The notes under the pieces are model-generated. The model worked only from the letters and a program-made list of their open reading frames with translations, made no database searches and was not told the DNA's origin. Below, piece by piece: positions 52,525 through 62,940 of a stretch of DNA of 64,000 nucleotides. Positions within the stretch are counted from its first letter, which is position 1, and every line of letters starts with the position of its first letter. The translations under genes were made by a program, and so were the position numbers. Origin of the DNA: Brachionus manjavacas (Eukaryota; Rotifera; Eurotatoria; Ploima; Brachionidae); NCBI GenBank assembly GCA_019054805.1, contig JAHQIY010000002.1, positions 8,618,001-8,682,000 on the forward strand. Reading direction: 5' to 3'.

Positions 52525-54430
52525 TTGATTTTTAGTACTAAATCTTGTGAGACAAACCTCCTTGAAACCGTAGATTTTCTTACAGATTGTGTTAGTCCCA
52601 GACAACCAGCTGACGTGATTTATTTGGACTTTGAAAAAGCTTTCGACAAAGTCTCACATGAGCTCCTTATCGTAAAATTTAAAGCCTACGGAATCCCATT
52701 ATTGGTCGTCAACTGGAAAAAGGCATTTCTTAGTAAAAGAAGACAACGCGCCGTCTTCTAACCATGTCTACATTTAGCCTGAAAATATGTTGTAGGTTGA
52801 ACTTGATCATAATTAATTGTTGCCCACATCGGTTTCGCTTCACAAAAGTATTTCACTTGGAAATGAGTCTGTTTGTTGACTGGAATTTCCATGAAATCTT
52901 CATAAGTGTCCTTATCACTCTAATCGCTAAGCATTTCTCCAGGTTGAGTAAATGACGCTATGAAGTGTTTCGTACAATAAATGCAGCTACAACTACTCTT
53001 TTTTAAGTATTGTTCACAAAAATTAACGAAATGGATGGATGTGACTTCGTTAAAATAAGGGTCGAAATTTGTCTATGAAAGATTTTGAATTTTGCTGTAA
53101 AATCTCTTTCACATTTCGGAGTCTAATTTTTCGCCTGACTAGCTCTTTTGATTAGCCAAAATTACCTTTTTACTCATAAAAGTATTATATTAATCTATTA
53201 CACTTCTCTCAAACAAGTTATTAGTATTATTTTTCGAATGCTTCCTCCAAAGGCTGATTTTCTTCTGATTTTAGAATGAGCTCAAGATTTAAAAAAATTC
53301 TTTTAAATAAAATTTTTAAGGAGATATTGTATCCGAATGAAAACCAGTTACTGGTGGAGTACCTCAGGGCTCAGTTCTTGGTCCATTTTTGTTTGTCTTA
53401 TATATCAATGATCTTCCTGAAGTATGCAGTTCGATATGCAAGCTCTATGCTGACGATACAAAACTCATGAGATCTTTAAAACAAAATGATGATTCGAAAT
53501 TTCTGCAGTAGGATCTTGACAGGTTAATTGAATGGTCCAATCTGTGGCAAATGAGTTTTAACGAAGAAAAATGTGTAATGCATTTTGGAGCTGGTAACCC
53601 GAGCTATGAGTATAAAATGAATGGCCATAAACTATCCAAGTCAACCAACGAACGTGACCTTGGTATTATCATTACCAACGATCTTAATTCCAGTGAACAA
53701 TCTAAAAAAGCAGCAGCTAGAGCAATGATGGTATCGTATAGAATTAAAAACACATTCTGCTATCTCAATGCACGGCTTGTCAACCTCCTCTATAAGTCAT
53801 TCGTAAGACCTCATCTCGAATTTGCAGTAGCGGCTTGGAATCCATATCGACGCACTAATATTGAAATTACTTAGCGAGTACAAAGAAAATTCTCCTAATT
53901 AGCTCCAGGGCTTAAGTCTAAGCCGTATTTAGAAAAAAGAGTCGCTCTTGGCTGGATTTCACATGAGGACAGACGTAGACGACGTGACTTAATCCAGCTA
54001 CACAAGATAAATCATGAATATGATAAAGTAGAGCTAATTCATGGATATCAGTTTCTGGATTCAAATAAATTAGACAGTCCCCCGGGTGGTACAAGACGAA
54101 GTCAACTATCTATTGAGAGACAACTTGTGAGACAACACGCTACAACTTTTTTACGAATCGAACAGCAGGTAACTGGAACGCATTAGACGTAGAAACTCGA
54201 AGAGTTACAAATACAAATACTTTTAAAAACAGAATAGATAAGCTGCTTGGTTTTAACTGAACAATCAAATGTGGACAAACAAACAAATAACTTAACATTT
54301 AGAGTGGAGAATATGGATAGAAAATGCTGGTCACATGCTGTTAAAGCAGGGTATTTACCAATATCACTACTTGGGATAACTTTATCCCTACATTTTTTAT
54401 ACGATTTTTTTGATAAATTTTTTAATGTTT
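52525..54430 (+). pseudogene. CR1-like LINE, RT to C-terminus, interrupted by a 552-bp insert
   Basis: Before the insert: SCETNLLETVDFLTDCVSP and VIYLDFEKAFDKVSHELLIV (RT motif A), up to KRRQRAVF at 52759. After the insert: [17 protein letters not shown] pattern (first W now a stop), [20 protein letters not shown] with the catalytic YADDTK, then SFNEEKCVMHFGAGNPSYEY, RDLGIIITNDLNSS, LLYKSFVRPHLEFAVAAWNP and further C-terminal blocks to about 54240. Removing the insert lets motif A run into the motif B region. Several stops and frameshifts also occur outside the insert, so the element was probably already decaying. Confidence 0.88.
52761..53312 (+). repeat. Second copy of the 552-bp segment, inserted in a LINE RT
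   Basis: Starts TAACCATGTCTACATTTAGC and ends AATAAAAT, matching 50188-50739 in direct orientation. It lies exactly between the VF codons and the GDIVSE-like codons of the RT. No target duplication or terminal inverted repeat is evident at the junctions. Confidence 0.85.
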
Positions 54431-54435
54431 TGTAA

Positions 54436-55246
54436 GCAACAGGTTAAGGTAATAGTATTTGAAATAAAATTTTAGCACTTATTTTATTTTGTTCTACCGT
54501 ATTTCCTTGTTAAAGAATGCATTTGTTTTAGCAAATTATATTTTTCAACCTTTATGTATAAAAAAAAAATGCATAAATATTTTTTCTTGATTTAACCCAT
54601 AAATAAGTCTGCACTTTCCTGCAAAAAAATTACGCATTTGATTAGAATTATTTTTCTGATCTGTACAAGAAAATTGAAAATATTGTAACAGTGCAAAACT
54701 AAGATTATATTTATAATGTTTGAAATTTGAAATTTGAAATTAAGAACTGTACTTTGCACTGTTCAAATGTTGACATTGCAAAAAAACAAAACAAAAGTGT
54801 TCTTAAGTTTTTGCTAAGCTTATTTAATCACGCATTGCAACTATGATTTCTGAATTCTATTGTCAAACTAGTAACCAATAAAATCATAGTTGAATCATCT
54901 TTTATTTTACATTATAAATTCCTCTTATTCTTGTTAAATCTTAAGCCGAAAAATTATCTATAAATTTAGTCGAAAAATTATCTATCTTATTTTGGGGGAT
55001 ATAATATTGAGTTATAAAATTTCAAATAAACTATTTGAAACAAAACAAATCTTAATCTTTTATTTCAGTTCCTGAACAACGCTACAATATACTAAAAAAT
55101 TTCATTTTTTTTGCCAAGTACGCATATTTTGCAAAGTATTTTCACCTTATTACCGTTATAAAATAATAGTTGCTATAGCATTTTAAAATCTATCATTTAC
55201 TTTTAGAAAAACTCAAAAATAAAATTTTTCAAAATAAAAACTCAAA
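54436..55246. other. Spacer before the GT92 gene
   Basis: AT-rich. It contains a solo MITE end (TACCGTATTTCCTTG at about 54495, like the termini of 30857-31141). No promoter motif is distinctive; no other coding signal was seen. Confidence 0.5.
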
Positions 55247-56860
55247 ATGCAAAAAAAAGATTTATTTTTTGTTCTAATTTTATTTTCTGTAACAGCGTCA
55301 ATATTTCTGGCCTTATTTTATTCATTCAACACCTATTTTAATGAACAGCAAAAAATTGATTCCATTAATTTATTTCCAGAAAGTCAATCTTCGTTAATTC
55401 ATGAATGGACCTCGAATGGCAGAGTGTGCCAATATTCCTCGATTGTTAGCAAAAATGACTTTAAAACATACTTAATCGAAACTGTTATATTTTTTAATGG
55501 AATTTTAAATATGAATAGCTTAAAGTGTTTAGTTAAAACAAAAGAAAAAATTGTAAGTCTTTCAGTTGTTGATGTTTTGAAAATTAAGCTAATGGGTACC
55601 TCCCAAAAAGTTGAGTTCGCCTACAAAATAAGCTGTAAATTGATTGACTTCAAAGTGGAGGAGGAAAATATTTTTGTTAGCACCATATTTTTGGATGACT
55701 ACAAAAATCACCTCACTTTTGAAAATTTCCTAATTTTCCAAAAGCCTAATTTTTATTTGAAAACTTCTGCAAAAAAGAATGCAATAATCAGCTGCGTGCA
55801 CAGATTTAATCGTTTTGACTCAAAAAAATTTCTATACTTGAAAAATTGGATTAAAATTCAAAAATTGCTCGGATTTGAAAAGATAAAAATCTACGAAAAC
55901 GACTTTGATGAGGAAATGAAAAATGAAATTTTAAAAGCAAACAAAAATTTTATTGAATTCAAGCCATTGGAAACAAAATTCAAAGATGTTTGCAAATATT
56001 CGCTGAAAAACGTAAAACTTTATCCAAATAATTCCTTTTTCAGCCGTGAATTAAACTTTTGCACAGAAAACCATAAAAAGTTTATAGGTGGCTACTTAAA
56101 AGATCTTTCCATCGAAGATGCAGTCAATCGTGTGAACATGAATGATTGTTTGTTCAACGCCAAGTATGAATACGACTACCTGACAAATTATGACTTTGAT
56201 GAATTTATTTTGCCAAGAAAGTACCCTACGAGCAAATTTCTCACATTTAAGCCTGAAAAAGAGTCCAATTGTAGCAATTTAATAGACTGGTCTTTAAAAG
56301 AGGACACTTATAATATTGTAAAGTTTGCTAACAGGTTGCTGACCAAATATGGTCCAAAGTCAGCATTTTTTGAATTTAGTGATTTTCAGCTTTTGGAAGA
56401 CTTTGAGCAGATAAAGACAAAACTTTTATCAAGAGAAAATAACCAAAAATTACAATACAACAAATCTATAACATATTTCACGATTGAGTTTGAAAATTTA
56501 GAACAAAAAAAATTGTTTGAAAATCAAACTAGAGTCTTACAGCCTTTTATTGACTGTCTTAATAAATCTATTAGATTGAATAAAAATGTCAACCCCAAAT
56601 GGAACAATTTGTATGGAATTATTGTTGACAATCGTCAAGGAAAGTCTATTTTTCTCACAAATAACACTTTGACCATTCATCCTCATTCGGCATTATCAAT
56701 AAAATCCTTTACCAAGGGTGTTAAAATTCCAATAGAAGTTGGAAATGCTGTTCATATACGCGATTCAAACACTGCTTTTAGGGAAAAAAAGAAGCCCAAC
56801 AAATTTTCCATAGATCTTGAATTCTATGTTTTTTTCCACAACTTAATTTTTAAAAGATGA
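55247..56860 (+). CDS. GT92-family (DUF23) glycosyltransferase, intronless, type II membrane protein
   Basis: The 537-residue ORF starts with a short cytoplasmic tail (MQKKD) and a signal anchor (about residues 6-28, LFFVLILFSVTASIFLALFY), the topology of Golgi glycosyltransferases. The lumenal part carries GT92 signatures: AIISCVHRFNRFDSKKFLYL near residue 180, WIKIQKLLGFEKIKIYENDF, NDCLFNAKYEYDYLTNYDFD and EFILPRK, where DFDE (Asp 316 and 318) is the likely metal/nucleotide-sugar DxD site. C. elegans GALT-1, a family member, adds beta1,4-galactose to core fucose on N-glycans; the substrate here cannot be told. Codon use is AT-rich like its surroundings. No introns are needed, unlike the housekeeping genes in this window, so the gene may derive from retroposition or a lineage-specific expansion. 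Confidence 0.88.
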   Translation: MQKKDLFFVLILFSVTASIFLALFYSFNTYFNEQQKIDSINLFPESQSSLIHEWTSNGRVCQYSSIVSKNDFKTYLIETVIFFNGILNMNSLKCLVKTKEKIVSLSVVDVLKIKLMGTSQKVEFAYKISCKLIDFKVEEENIFVSTIFLDDYKNHLTFENFLIFQKPNFYLKTSAKKNAIISCVHRFNRFDSKKFLYLKNWIKIQKLLGFEKIKIYENDFDEEMKNEILKANKNFIEFKPLETKFKDVCKYSLKNVKLYPNNSFFSRELNFCTENHKKFIGGYLKDLSIEDAVNRVNMNDCLFNAKYEYDYLTNYDFDEFILPRKYPTSKFLTFKPEKESNCSNLIDWSLKEDTYNIVKFANRLLTKYGPKSAFFEFSDFQLLEDFEQIKTKLLSRENNQKLQYNKSITYFTIEFENLEQKKLFENQTRVLQPFIDCLNKSIRLNKNVNPKWNNLYGIIVDNRQGKSIFLTNNTLTIHPHSALSIKSFTKGVKIPIEVGNAVHIRDSNTAFREKKKPNKFSIDLEFYVFFHNLIFKR

Positions 56861-57177
56861 AGACTTCTTTTTTCACCTTTTTTTTTTTGAAATCAATGTC
56901 GCATTAATTGAAATGGCCTAATTTTAATTTTATTTTTCTCTAATTCAATTTTTAATATTTTCTAAAGTATTTTGTTTGTTTAAACGTGAAAAAAATAAAA
57001 TTAAAAAAAATTTAATTTGTTTTAAAAATAAATTATAAAAGAGTATCAAAGCAATAAATTCAAAAAATTTTCAATAGAAAAAATGTATAGAAATTAACGG
57101 CGAAAAGGCAATGTTATAATTTTACCAAACTCTGCAAAAACTCTGAATTTTATTGAATATTTTTCCTTCTTGCTTCC

Positions 57178-57596
57178 AGGTCTGTAAGCCCAAGCTCCCT
57201 AATTCTATCTTCGTACTCTAATCCTCTTTATTCTATTACCATCTTAGTCGCCCTTTTCTGGATTCCTTTCACCTTATTAATTTCACTTCTAGTCATAGAA
57301 TTCCATTCCGCCGAAGCGAATTCTAAATGCGTTCTGATGAAAGCTGGATACAGCTTTTTAAACAACTCTTTATTAAAAAATTTGAAAGTTTTCCTCATTC
57401 TACCCTAAAGCACTGCTAGCTTTAGATACCGCCGCTTCTACTTGTTTACAATGCTTTCCATCACTTGGTACCATAATACCCAGATCTTTCTCAACCTCCG
57501 ATTCCTGCAACCATACTTTTTCTTCTCCATGTTGAATGTAATATTTGTTTCTTAGGTTCTTCTTCCCGAAAGGTATGATTTTGCATTTCTAATAAT
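57178..57596 (-). pseudogene. CR1-like LINE fragment
   Basis: On the minus strand: KCKIIPFGKKNLRNKYYIQH, then SEVEKDLGIMVPSDGKHCKQ, AAVSKASSALG, and after a frameshift LFKKLYPAFIRTHLEFASAE and NKVKGIQKRATKMV. This is the post-YADD part of a non-LTR RT (EKDLG... RTHLEFA.. VQRRATK). One frameshift and two stops. Confidence 0.8.
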
Positions 57597-57868
57597 CAAA
57601 TATTTTTTGATGGTGTGCATTTAACAGAAAAATGCAGAGTTTTTTTCAAAGCTTCGTTTGTAAAAATTTGTACAATATTGTACTATTTACAGAACCATTT
57701 TTGCACAATTAGTAAAACAATTATAACGTTTTTACTTTTTGTGAACTAATTTTTTTACTAAAACTTCACATTGCCGGCGAAAACGCAGCCAACAAAAAGG
57801 AAAAAATAATGATAGAATACCTTTTTGAATATTTGGTGATATTAAAATAAATAAAAAATTAAAAAACT

Positions 57869-58260
57869 TTTCTCCACAATTCAAAGTCTTGTCAACATAA
57901 TTTCAATATTTTTTAAAAAACTTTTCAGCTCAAAAAAAAAGTATCAAAAATTTCTTTATTTTGAAAAAAATATGAATTACATAGTATTTAAATGTTTTTT
58001 GAAAAAAAAAATGTTAAGTGGACGAAGACGTACTAAATTAGCTGTCAAATGGTAAAGTAAAAGTTGATGCTTTATCAGATATTCACTGAACTTTTTTTAT
58101 CTCCAAAAAACATTTAAATACTATGGAATTCATATTTTATTCAAAAATAATATTCCCATTCTTGAAATATTTCTATTTTTATAATATTTTCATAATAGTC
58201 CATAAAATATTAATAATAGTTAAGAAGTTGTGTTGATAAGACTTTGAATTGTGGGGAAAT
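57869..58260. mobile_element. Palindromic MITE, ~390 bp
   Basis: The left end TCCACAATTCAAAGTCTTGT and the right end complement of CCCCACAATTCAAAGTCTTA pair. The arms are imperfect in the middle but match again around the centre (TAGTATTTAAATGTTTTTTG against CAAAAAACATTTAAATACTA). The loop is about 58010-58100. It lies between the two glycosyltransferase genes. Confidence 0.65.
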
Positions 58261-60024
58261 AATTCCATTTCCATTTTATCTTGGACTTTAGTTTCAGCTT
58301 TTAGTTTTAAGTGTTAGCATAAAGATTAAGAGGAAAAATCTTTTTTTTTTTAATTTATAAAAAATTGTCACACTATTCAAGTTTGCTTTAAAAGCCAATA
58401 CTGAATACGAAAATATTAAATTTGACTTGAAATTGAATTTTTTGTTTACTTTTTAAATTTATTTTAAGCATTCAATTATTTAATTAAAAAAAAAAGTTCG
58501 TCTTAGAAGCCAGTATCTTTAAAATTAGGAGTAACGAGTATTTTCCCTTATTTTGATTTATTTTTCAATTTCAAGGTTAATCAACAGGCTAGTGTCTTTA
58601 TCGTAGTCGACTGGTTAAAACTTCATTTACTTAATTTAAATAAATTTTTTTAATATTTAAAGTTAAAATTTTTATAAAATTAAAAAAATCAATTAATTAT
58701 TTTTATGAGAACAAAATAAATATTGATAAATTTATATCAAATTTTTGAATCTTTTTTACAAAGTCAATAAAGGATGTAATTGTAAACTGATAGCTTGAAT
58801 GCTGCATTTTTCAGCAATGATCTTTTGATAACAAAGCTATATATCAATCTTGAAAAAAAATCCAATTGTATTTTCACCACTGTTGGTTTTTGCCATTGAT
58901 TCGATCAGGTTCGCACTATTCCTTAAATTGTAGCTTAAACTTCCCGAGTCATTTCTCAAGCCTACTTTTTAAGTTCTCAGGCGAACTATAAAAGAATAAT
59001 GTCTTAAAAGAGATTTTTAGACAGAATGTTATCATTAGTCCAAGGATTCATTATAAAAGCCATAGTGGAACAGCTTTAAATGAAGAATATTAGAATCTAT
59101 CATATCAAAGGCCTTTTTAAAATCATTAAATATCTTGAAATAATTTGAATAGTTTTAATGTAACATGCTTTAAATGTTATGTTAATTTGAAGGATAAAAT
59201 AATTTGAAAAAAAATCAATAAATAAATTTAAATTTAAAAAAAGATTTTTAAAATGCGGTGAAAATTTTATTTTTTTTAAATCTATATAAAATTTAAAAAA
59301 TTACACATTAAATTCATATAAATTAATTAAAACATTATTTTCATTAAATTCAATAAGCCAGATATGCATTCTTTTTCTTGTTTAACATTACACTTTATCA
59401 TTATTGACCAAAAAATCTTAGAATCAATTTCAAAAAAATAACTCAAATTAAAATTTATGATTTTTGAAGTGATCAAATCGAACTAATGTCAGAAACCGCC
59501 GAAAGAGAAAAAAAACTGGGCATTACGGGATTAATAAAAAGTTTTGTGATCACAAGATCAATATTGAAATTAAAGCCTTCAATTTTTTATTTTACCAACT
59601 AAATTTTTAGAAAAATTTGCCGTCATTTTTGAAATAAATTGAATTTTTTTTTTAAACTCACTTCAAAAAATCTTAAAATTGAATTACGATCAATTTCCAA
59701 AATAGAAAAAAATTATTTTAAAACAATTTTCAATTTAATAGAATCAAATTATAGAGAAATAAAAAAATTAATAATTTTTTCCAATTAAATAAAAAAATAA
59801 AATAAAAAGATGCTCATATGTTTTTTAAAATTTTTAACTAGAAACAGGGGTGCTTATTATACTTTTTTGACAGCCTTAAATTAATATTTTCACAAGAAAA
59901 TTAAATTAAAAATTAAAAAAAAATTTATTTCAAGTTGCTTAGCGACAACTTTTTAAATTATTTTTTTCATTAAAAAACCTCTATTTTTTAGATTATTTTA
60001 TTTCTATTTTTTTTTTGAATCAAA
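58261..60024. other. Spacer upstream of the 60-kb gene, with a LINE relic
   Basis: AT-rich. The only coding-like content is the RT fragment at about 58900-59135 (separate entry). Nothing else was recognised; the promoter of the gene starting at 60025 must lie at its right end. Confidence 0.5.
58900..59135 (-). pseudogene. LINE RT motif A fragment
   Basis: Minus strand reads FNDFKKAFDMIDSNILHLKL then FHYGFYNESLD before stops, the RT motif A region (DFKKAFDxxxHxxLxxKLxxYG). The rest is too degraded to follow. Confidence 0.65.
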
Positions 60025-61140
60025 ATGAAGTATTTTGAAATATTTTTTGTTATTGTAATTATTGCTGTAATCATTATAAAAATATCTATTCCGACAGTAA
60101 ATCAGAAGAAATTCCAATCGAACAAACTTTTTAAAAAAAGGCAGTATTCTATTCAATATGAATGTCTGCAAAGTGATTTGTGTGGTGGCTGGGCAGATCG
60201 TCTCAAAGGAATTCTATCAACTTATGCATTCTCACTCATAACAAACAGAAAATTTGTCATCAAAATTACGAAAAATTGCGATTTGGAAAAAATTTTGGTG
60301 CCAAATAAAATTGACTGGAAATACGACAAATCAGAAAAGTACCAAGCTAATGATACAAAAGTTCTAAGCTATCGATGGAACTTCAAACTCAATGAGATTT
60401 TTAGAAAAGAAAAAAATTTATTTTCAGAATACAAAAATGTCAGCTCAATAATCATCAAAGCAGGTTTTATGTTTTCTGATCCGATTGCGGAGAACGTTTT
60501 TCTAAGATCAAAAATTGAAAAACTTGGATATAATCAATCAAGATTTAAGATAGTCTATCAATTTCACAATTGGTATAGAGATCTTTTTCAACTGAATCCC
60601 GAACTGCAAAAGAAATATGAAATATTTAGCAAGAAAATGAAGCCTGACCGTGATACCAAGTTAATTTGCGCGCAAATTCGAATGGGCGATCCTGGAAGTC
60701 AAGCAGAACTTAGCAAAAAAGTTCCGCTTGAATTTTGGAATTTTATAGAGAATAATTTCTTAATAAATGACAATAATTCATCCAAATATGTTATCTATGT
60801 AACATCTGATAGAGAAGAAGTAAAAAATGAGGCAAAAAATTTTTTCACAAAAAATCTGGTTTTCTATATGGAAAAATCTAGCAATCATGTAGATCTCAGG
60901 TCTAATTGTAAAAATACTGAAAATGTGATACTAGATTTTCATCTAATGCAAAATTGTGATATTGGAATTGTTAGTCATTCTGGTTTTGGGATATTAGGTC
61001 TATGGAACCGTCCTAAACCTTTCGAGAATCTTTTTGTTTATACCAACAAAAATCAATCTGATCTAAAGAAAAGCTATTGGAATAGAAGAAATATGTTTTT
61101 TAAAAAATATACAAATTTAGATGATATTTATTTTACATAG
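60025..61140 (+). CDS. Fucosyltransferase-like type II membrane protein, intronless (371 aa)
   Basis: It begins MKYFEIFF with a hydrophobic anchor (about 4-23, FEIFFVIVIIAVIIIKISI). Three motifs fit a GT-B fucosyltransferase-like fold: GGWADRLKGILS at 54-65, reminiscent of the GGFGNQL/GG..RL loop; ICAQIRMGDP at 214-223, in the position of the HxRxGD donor-binding motif (Gln replacing His); and IVSHSGFGILGLW at 315-327, like the SxSFG loop near the C-terminus. There are several likely N-glycosylation sites (NVSS, NQSR, NNSS, NQSD). The assignment to alpha-1,2/O-fucosyltransferase-like proteins is by motif resemblance, not a search. It shares orientation, topology and lack of introns with the GT92 gene 3.2 kb upstream. 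The start places the anchor at the very N-terminus, as expected. Confidence 0.7.
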   Translation: MKYFEIFFVIVIIAVIIIKISIPTVNQKKFQSNKLFKKRQYSIQYECLQSDLCGGWADRLKGILSTYAFSLITNRKFVIKITKNCDLEKILVPNKIDWKYDKSEKYQANDTKVLSYRWNFKLNEIFRKEKNLFSEYKNVSSIIIKAGFMFSDPIAENVFLRSKIEKLGYNQSRFKIVYQFHNWYRDLFQLNPELQKKYEIFSKKMKPDRDTKLICAQIRMGDPGSQAELSKKVPLEFWNFIENNFLINDNNSSKYVIYVTSDREEVKNEAKNFFTKNLVFYMEKSSNHVDLRSNCKNTENVILDFHLMQNCDIGIVSHSGFGILGLWNRPKPFENLFVYTNKNQSDLKKSYWNRRNMFFKKYTNLDDIYFT

Positions 61141-61310
61141 TTATTTTGTTCAAGTATTTTGATTGAATAGAAATTGTTCCAAGCCATGAAAATTTTATGA
61201 ATTTAAGTTTATTTGATATTTATGTATTAACGTGATAAAATAAAATTAACAAATTAATAGTATTGTTAATGATTTAAAATTTTTATTTTAAAATTTAAAT
61301 ATCAAAATAT

Positions 61311-61640
61311 TTAAGGATGATACTGCAATTAGTATCTCTTATAAACTTCTTGAAACAGCTTTGACAAGTTTAAATTTTACAGCAGAGATTTTAAATAAAT
61401 GGTGTACTTTTAACAAAATTGATATTAACTTGTCTAAAACTTTTTGCATGATTTTACATCTATTATAAAAATTTTTTAATTTAAAGCTTTAAGTTAATAG
61501 TTTTAATGAAATAAATAATGTTTTAGAAAAATATGGTTTATATTCATTTCAACATAGAATTTTTGAAAGAATGCTAAATTTTTCTTTCAAATGTTTTTTT
61601 ATTATAATCCTCCCTTAAATCTAAAAGAAATACTAAAGAA
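61311..61640 (+). pseudogene. LINE RT fragment
   Basis: Reads DDTAISISYKLLETALTSLN (just after the YADD position), then ILNKWCTFNKIDINLSKTFC, and after stops NEINNVLEKYGLYSFQHRIF, a C-terminal region of non-LTR proteins. No tail was identified. Confidence 0.7.
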
Positions 61641-61658
61641 AAATGGGGTCTAGTCGGT

Positions 61659-61795
61659 TAGGTGAGCTGTAGTTCACCTATTATGAGAACAAATCTTGTT
61701 CTCGGGTTAAGTGAGCAAATATTTTTTAGTTCACCAAATGGTGAACCAAAATAGGATTAGGGGAACAATTTTTAAATTAGGTGAACTAAGATGTA
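61659..61795. repeat. GTGAGCTGTAGTTCACC-type inverted-repeat block, second cluster
   Basis: TAGGTGAGCTGTAGTTCACCTA, GAGAACAAATCTTGTTCTC and GTTCACCAAATGGTGAAC are three adjacent perfect or near-perfect hairpins. The composition and the GTGAGCTGnnnTTCACC word match 35327-35428. Confidence 0.5.
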
Positions 61796-61953
61796 TTAAT
61801 GATTATGATCAATCTTATCTTATTCACTGAAATGCTGCTAATGCTAAATCAAAATCAATCCGATTCAATTGTCAAGCCAATAAATGGATGACACAAGCAA
61901 GGATAAATAAAAGATAGTTTTTTTTCGCTTTCCAGTGAGTAGAATATAATATA

Positions 61954-62276
61954 CAGTATGTCTAGAAAGTTTAGAACATTATTAAAAAAATTTAAAAAAA
62001 AATTTTAAGGAGTAAAAATCTAAAATTATAATATATTTACATATAATGTTAACTATACCATCTTTAATATAATTTTATTAGCTTTCTTTTGATATCAAGA
62101 TTGTTCAAAAAACCCATTTAAAAAAAAAAAAATAAAATTGAACAAAAAAAATAGTCTACAAAGTTTAGAACAATTATTTATCCTAAAATATTACCACACC
62201 TTGACAATTCCCGGCCAAAGAATAGTATTTAATTTTTTAAAAAAATTTCAATGTTCTAAATTTTCTATACATACTG
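61954..62276. mobile_element. Tc1/mariner-like MITE with TA target site
   Basis: The 323-bp element has terminal repeats CAGTATGTCTAGAAAGTTTA and the complement of CAGTATGTATAGAAAATTTA, continuing to GAACATT on each side. TA flanks both ends (61952-61953 and 62277-62278). An internal AGTCTACAAAGTTTAGAACA word (about 62150) repeats the terminus. TA duplication with CAGT termini is the Tc1/mariner pattern. No ORF. Confidence 0.8.
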
Positions 62277-62608
62277 TATGATATTTTTACTAAACTGTGA
62301 TCAAGGAAGATAAATGAATCATTTAACATAGTTTTTTTCATTTTCAATAAATAAAAATCTCTAAATGCAATTAATTGATTTTTTTTTAAAAAATAATTAA
62401 AAAAATAGTAGCTTTTAATATTTTAATTTTCAAAAATGAAATTTTTTTTTTATTTTGAGCTCTTTTTCTTTTTATCAGATTGGAGGCGAGATTTTAATAA
62501 TTTTTTTAATGAAGGAAAGAAACTAAGAATTTAGATTAACGACTTTAATCTAGGTCTCAAATTAAGTTTTCTAGAAAATTCGAAAAAACATTGTAAGTTC
62601 ATAAGGTT

Positions 62609-62940
62609 TGTTGGCGGAGCTGTAAGCTTAACTGACTCTGCTCCCTGGTCATATTGGACCTTTCATACTAATTATAATTTGTAACTAGTCTTGTTGCTAG
62701 AATTAGATTTAAACTAAACTCGTAGTTACTAAGCTGTATTTATAACAAATAATTGATTAGAACTTGGAGACGATTTTGAAAATAGAATGATATTCAAAGG
62801 ATATATAAGAGAGAATATTTTAATTTGTAAAGGGCTAATTTATATTTTTAGCTCAAGGTTTGAGTTTAATAAAGTTTCTAAAACTAGTCTATTCTTTGCA
62901 ATGCCAAAGTCTTAGTCCAGTCCTTAGTTAACCGCTAACA
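62609..62940 (+). mobile_element. Probable solo LTR (332 bp)
   Basis: Starts TGTTGGCGG and ends CCGCTAACA, a TG...CA boundary with 8 of 9 inverted terminal bases. Inside are a TATA-like GGATATATAAGAGAG (about 62797) and an AATAAAG signal (about 62868), in the order promoter then polyadenylation expected of an LTR. Flanks are GGTT and GGTA, an imperfect 4-bp duplication. No second LTR or internal region is in the window. Confidence 0.65.
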
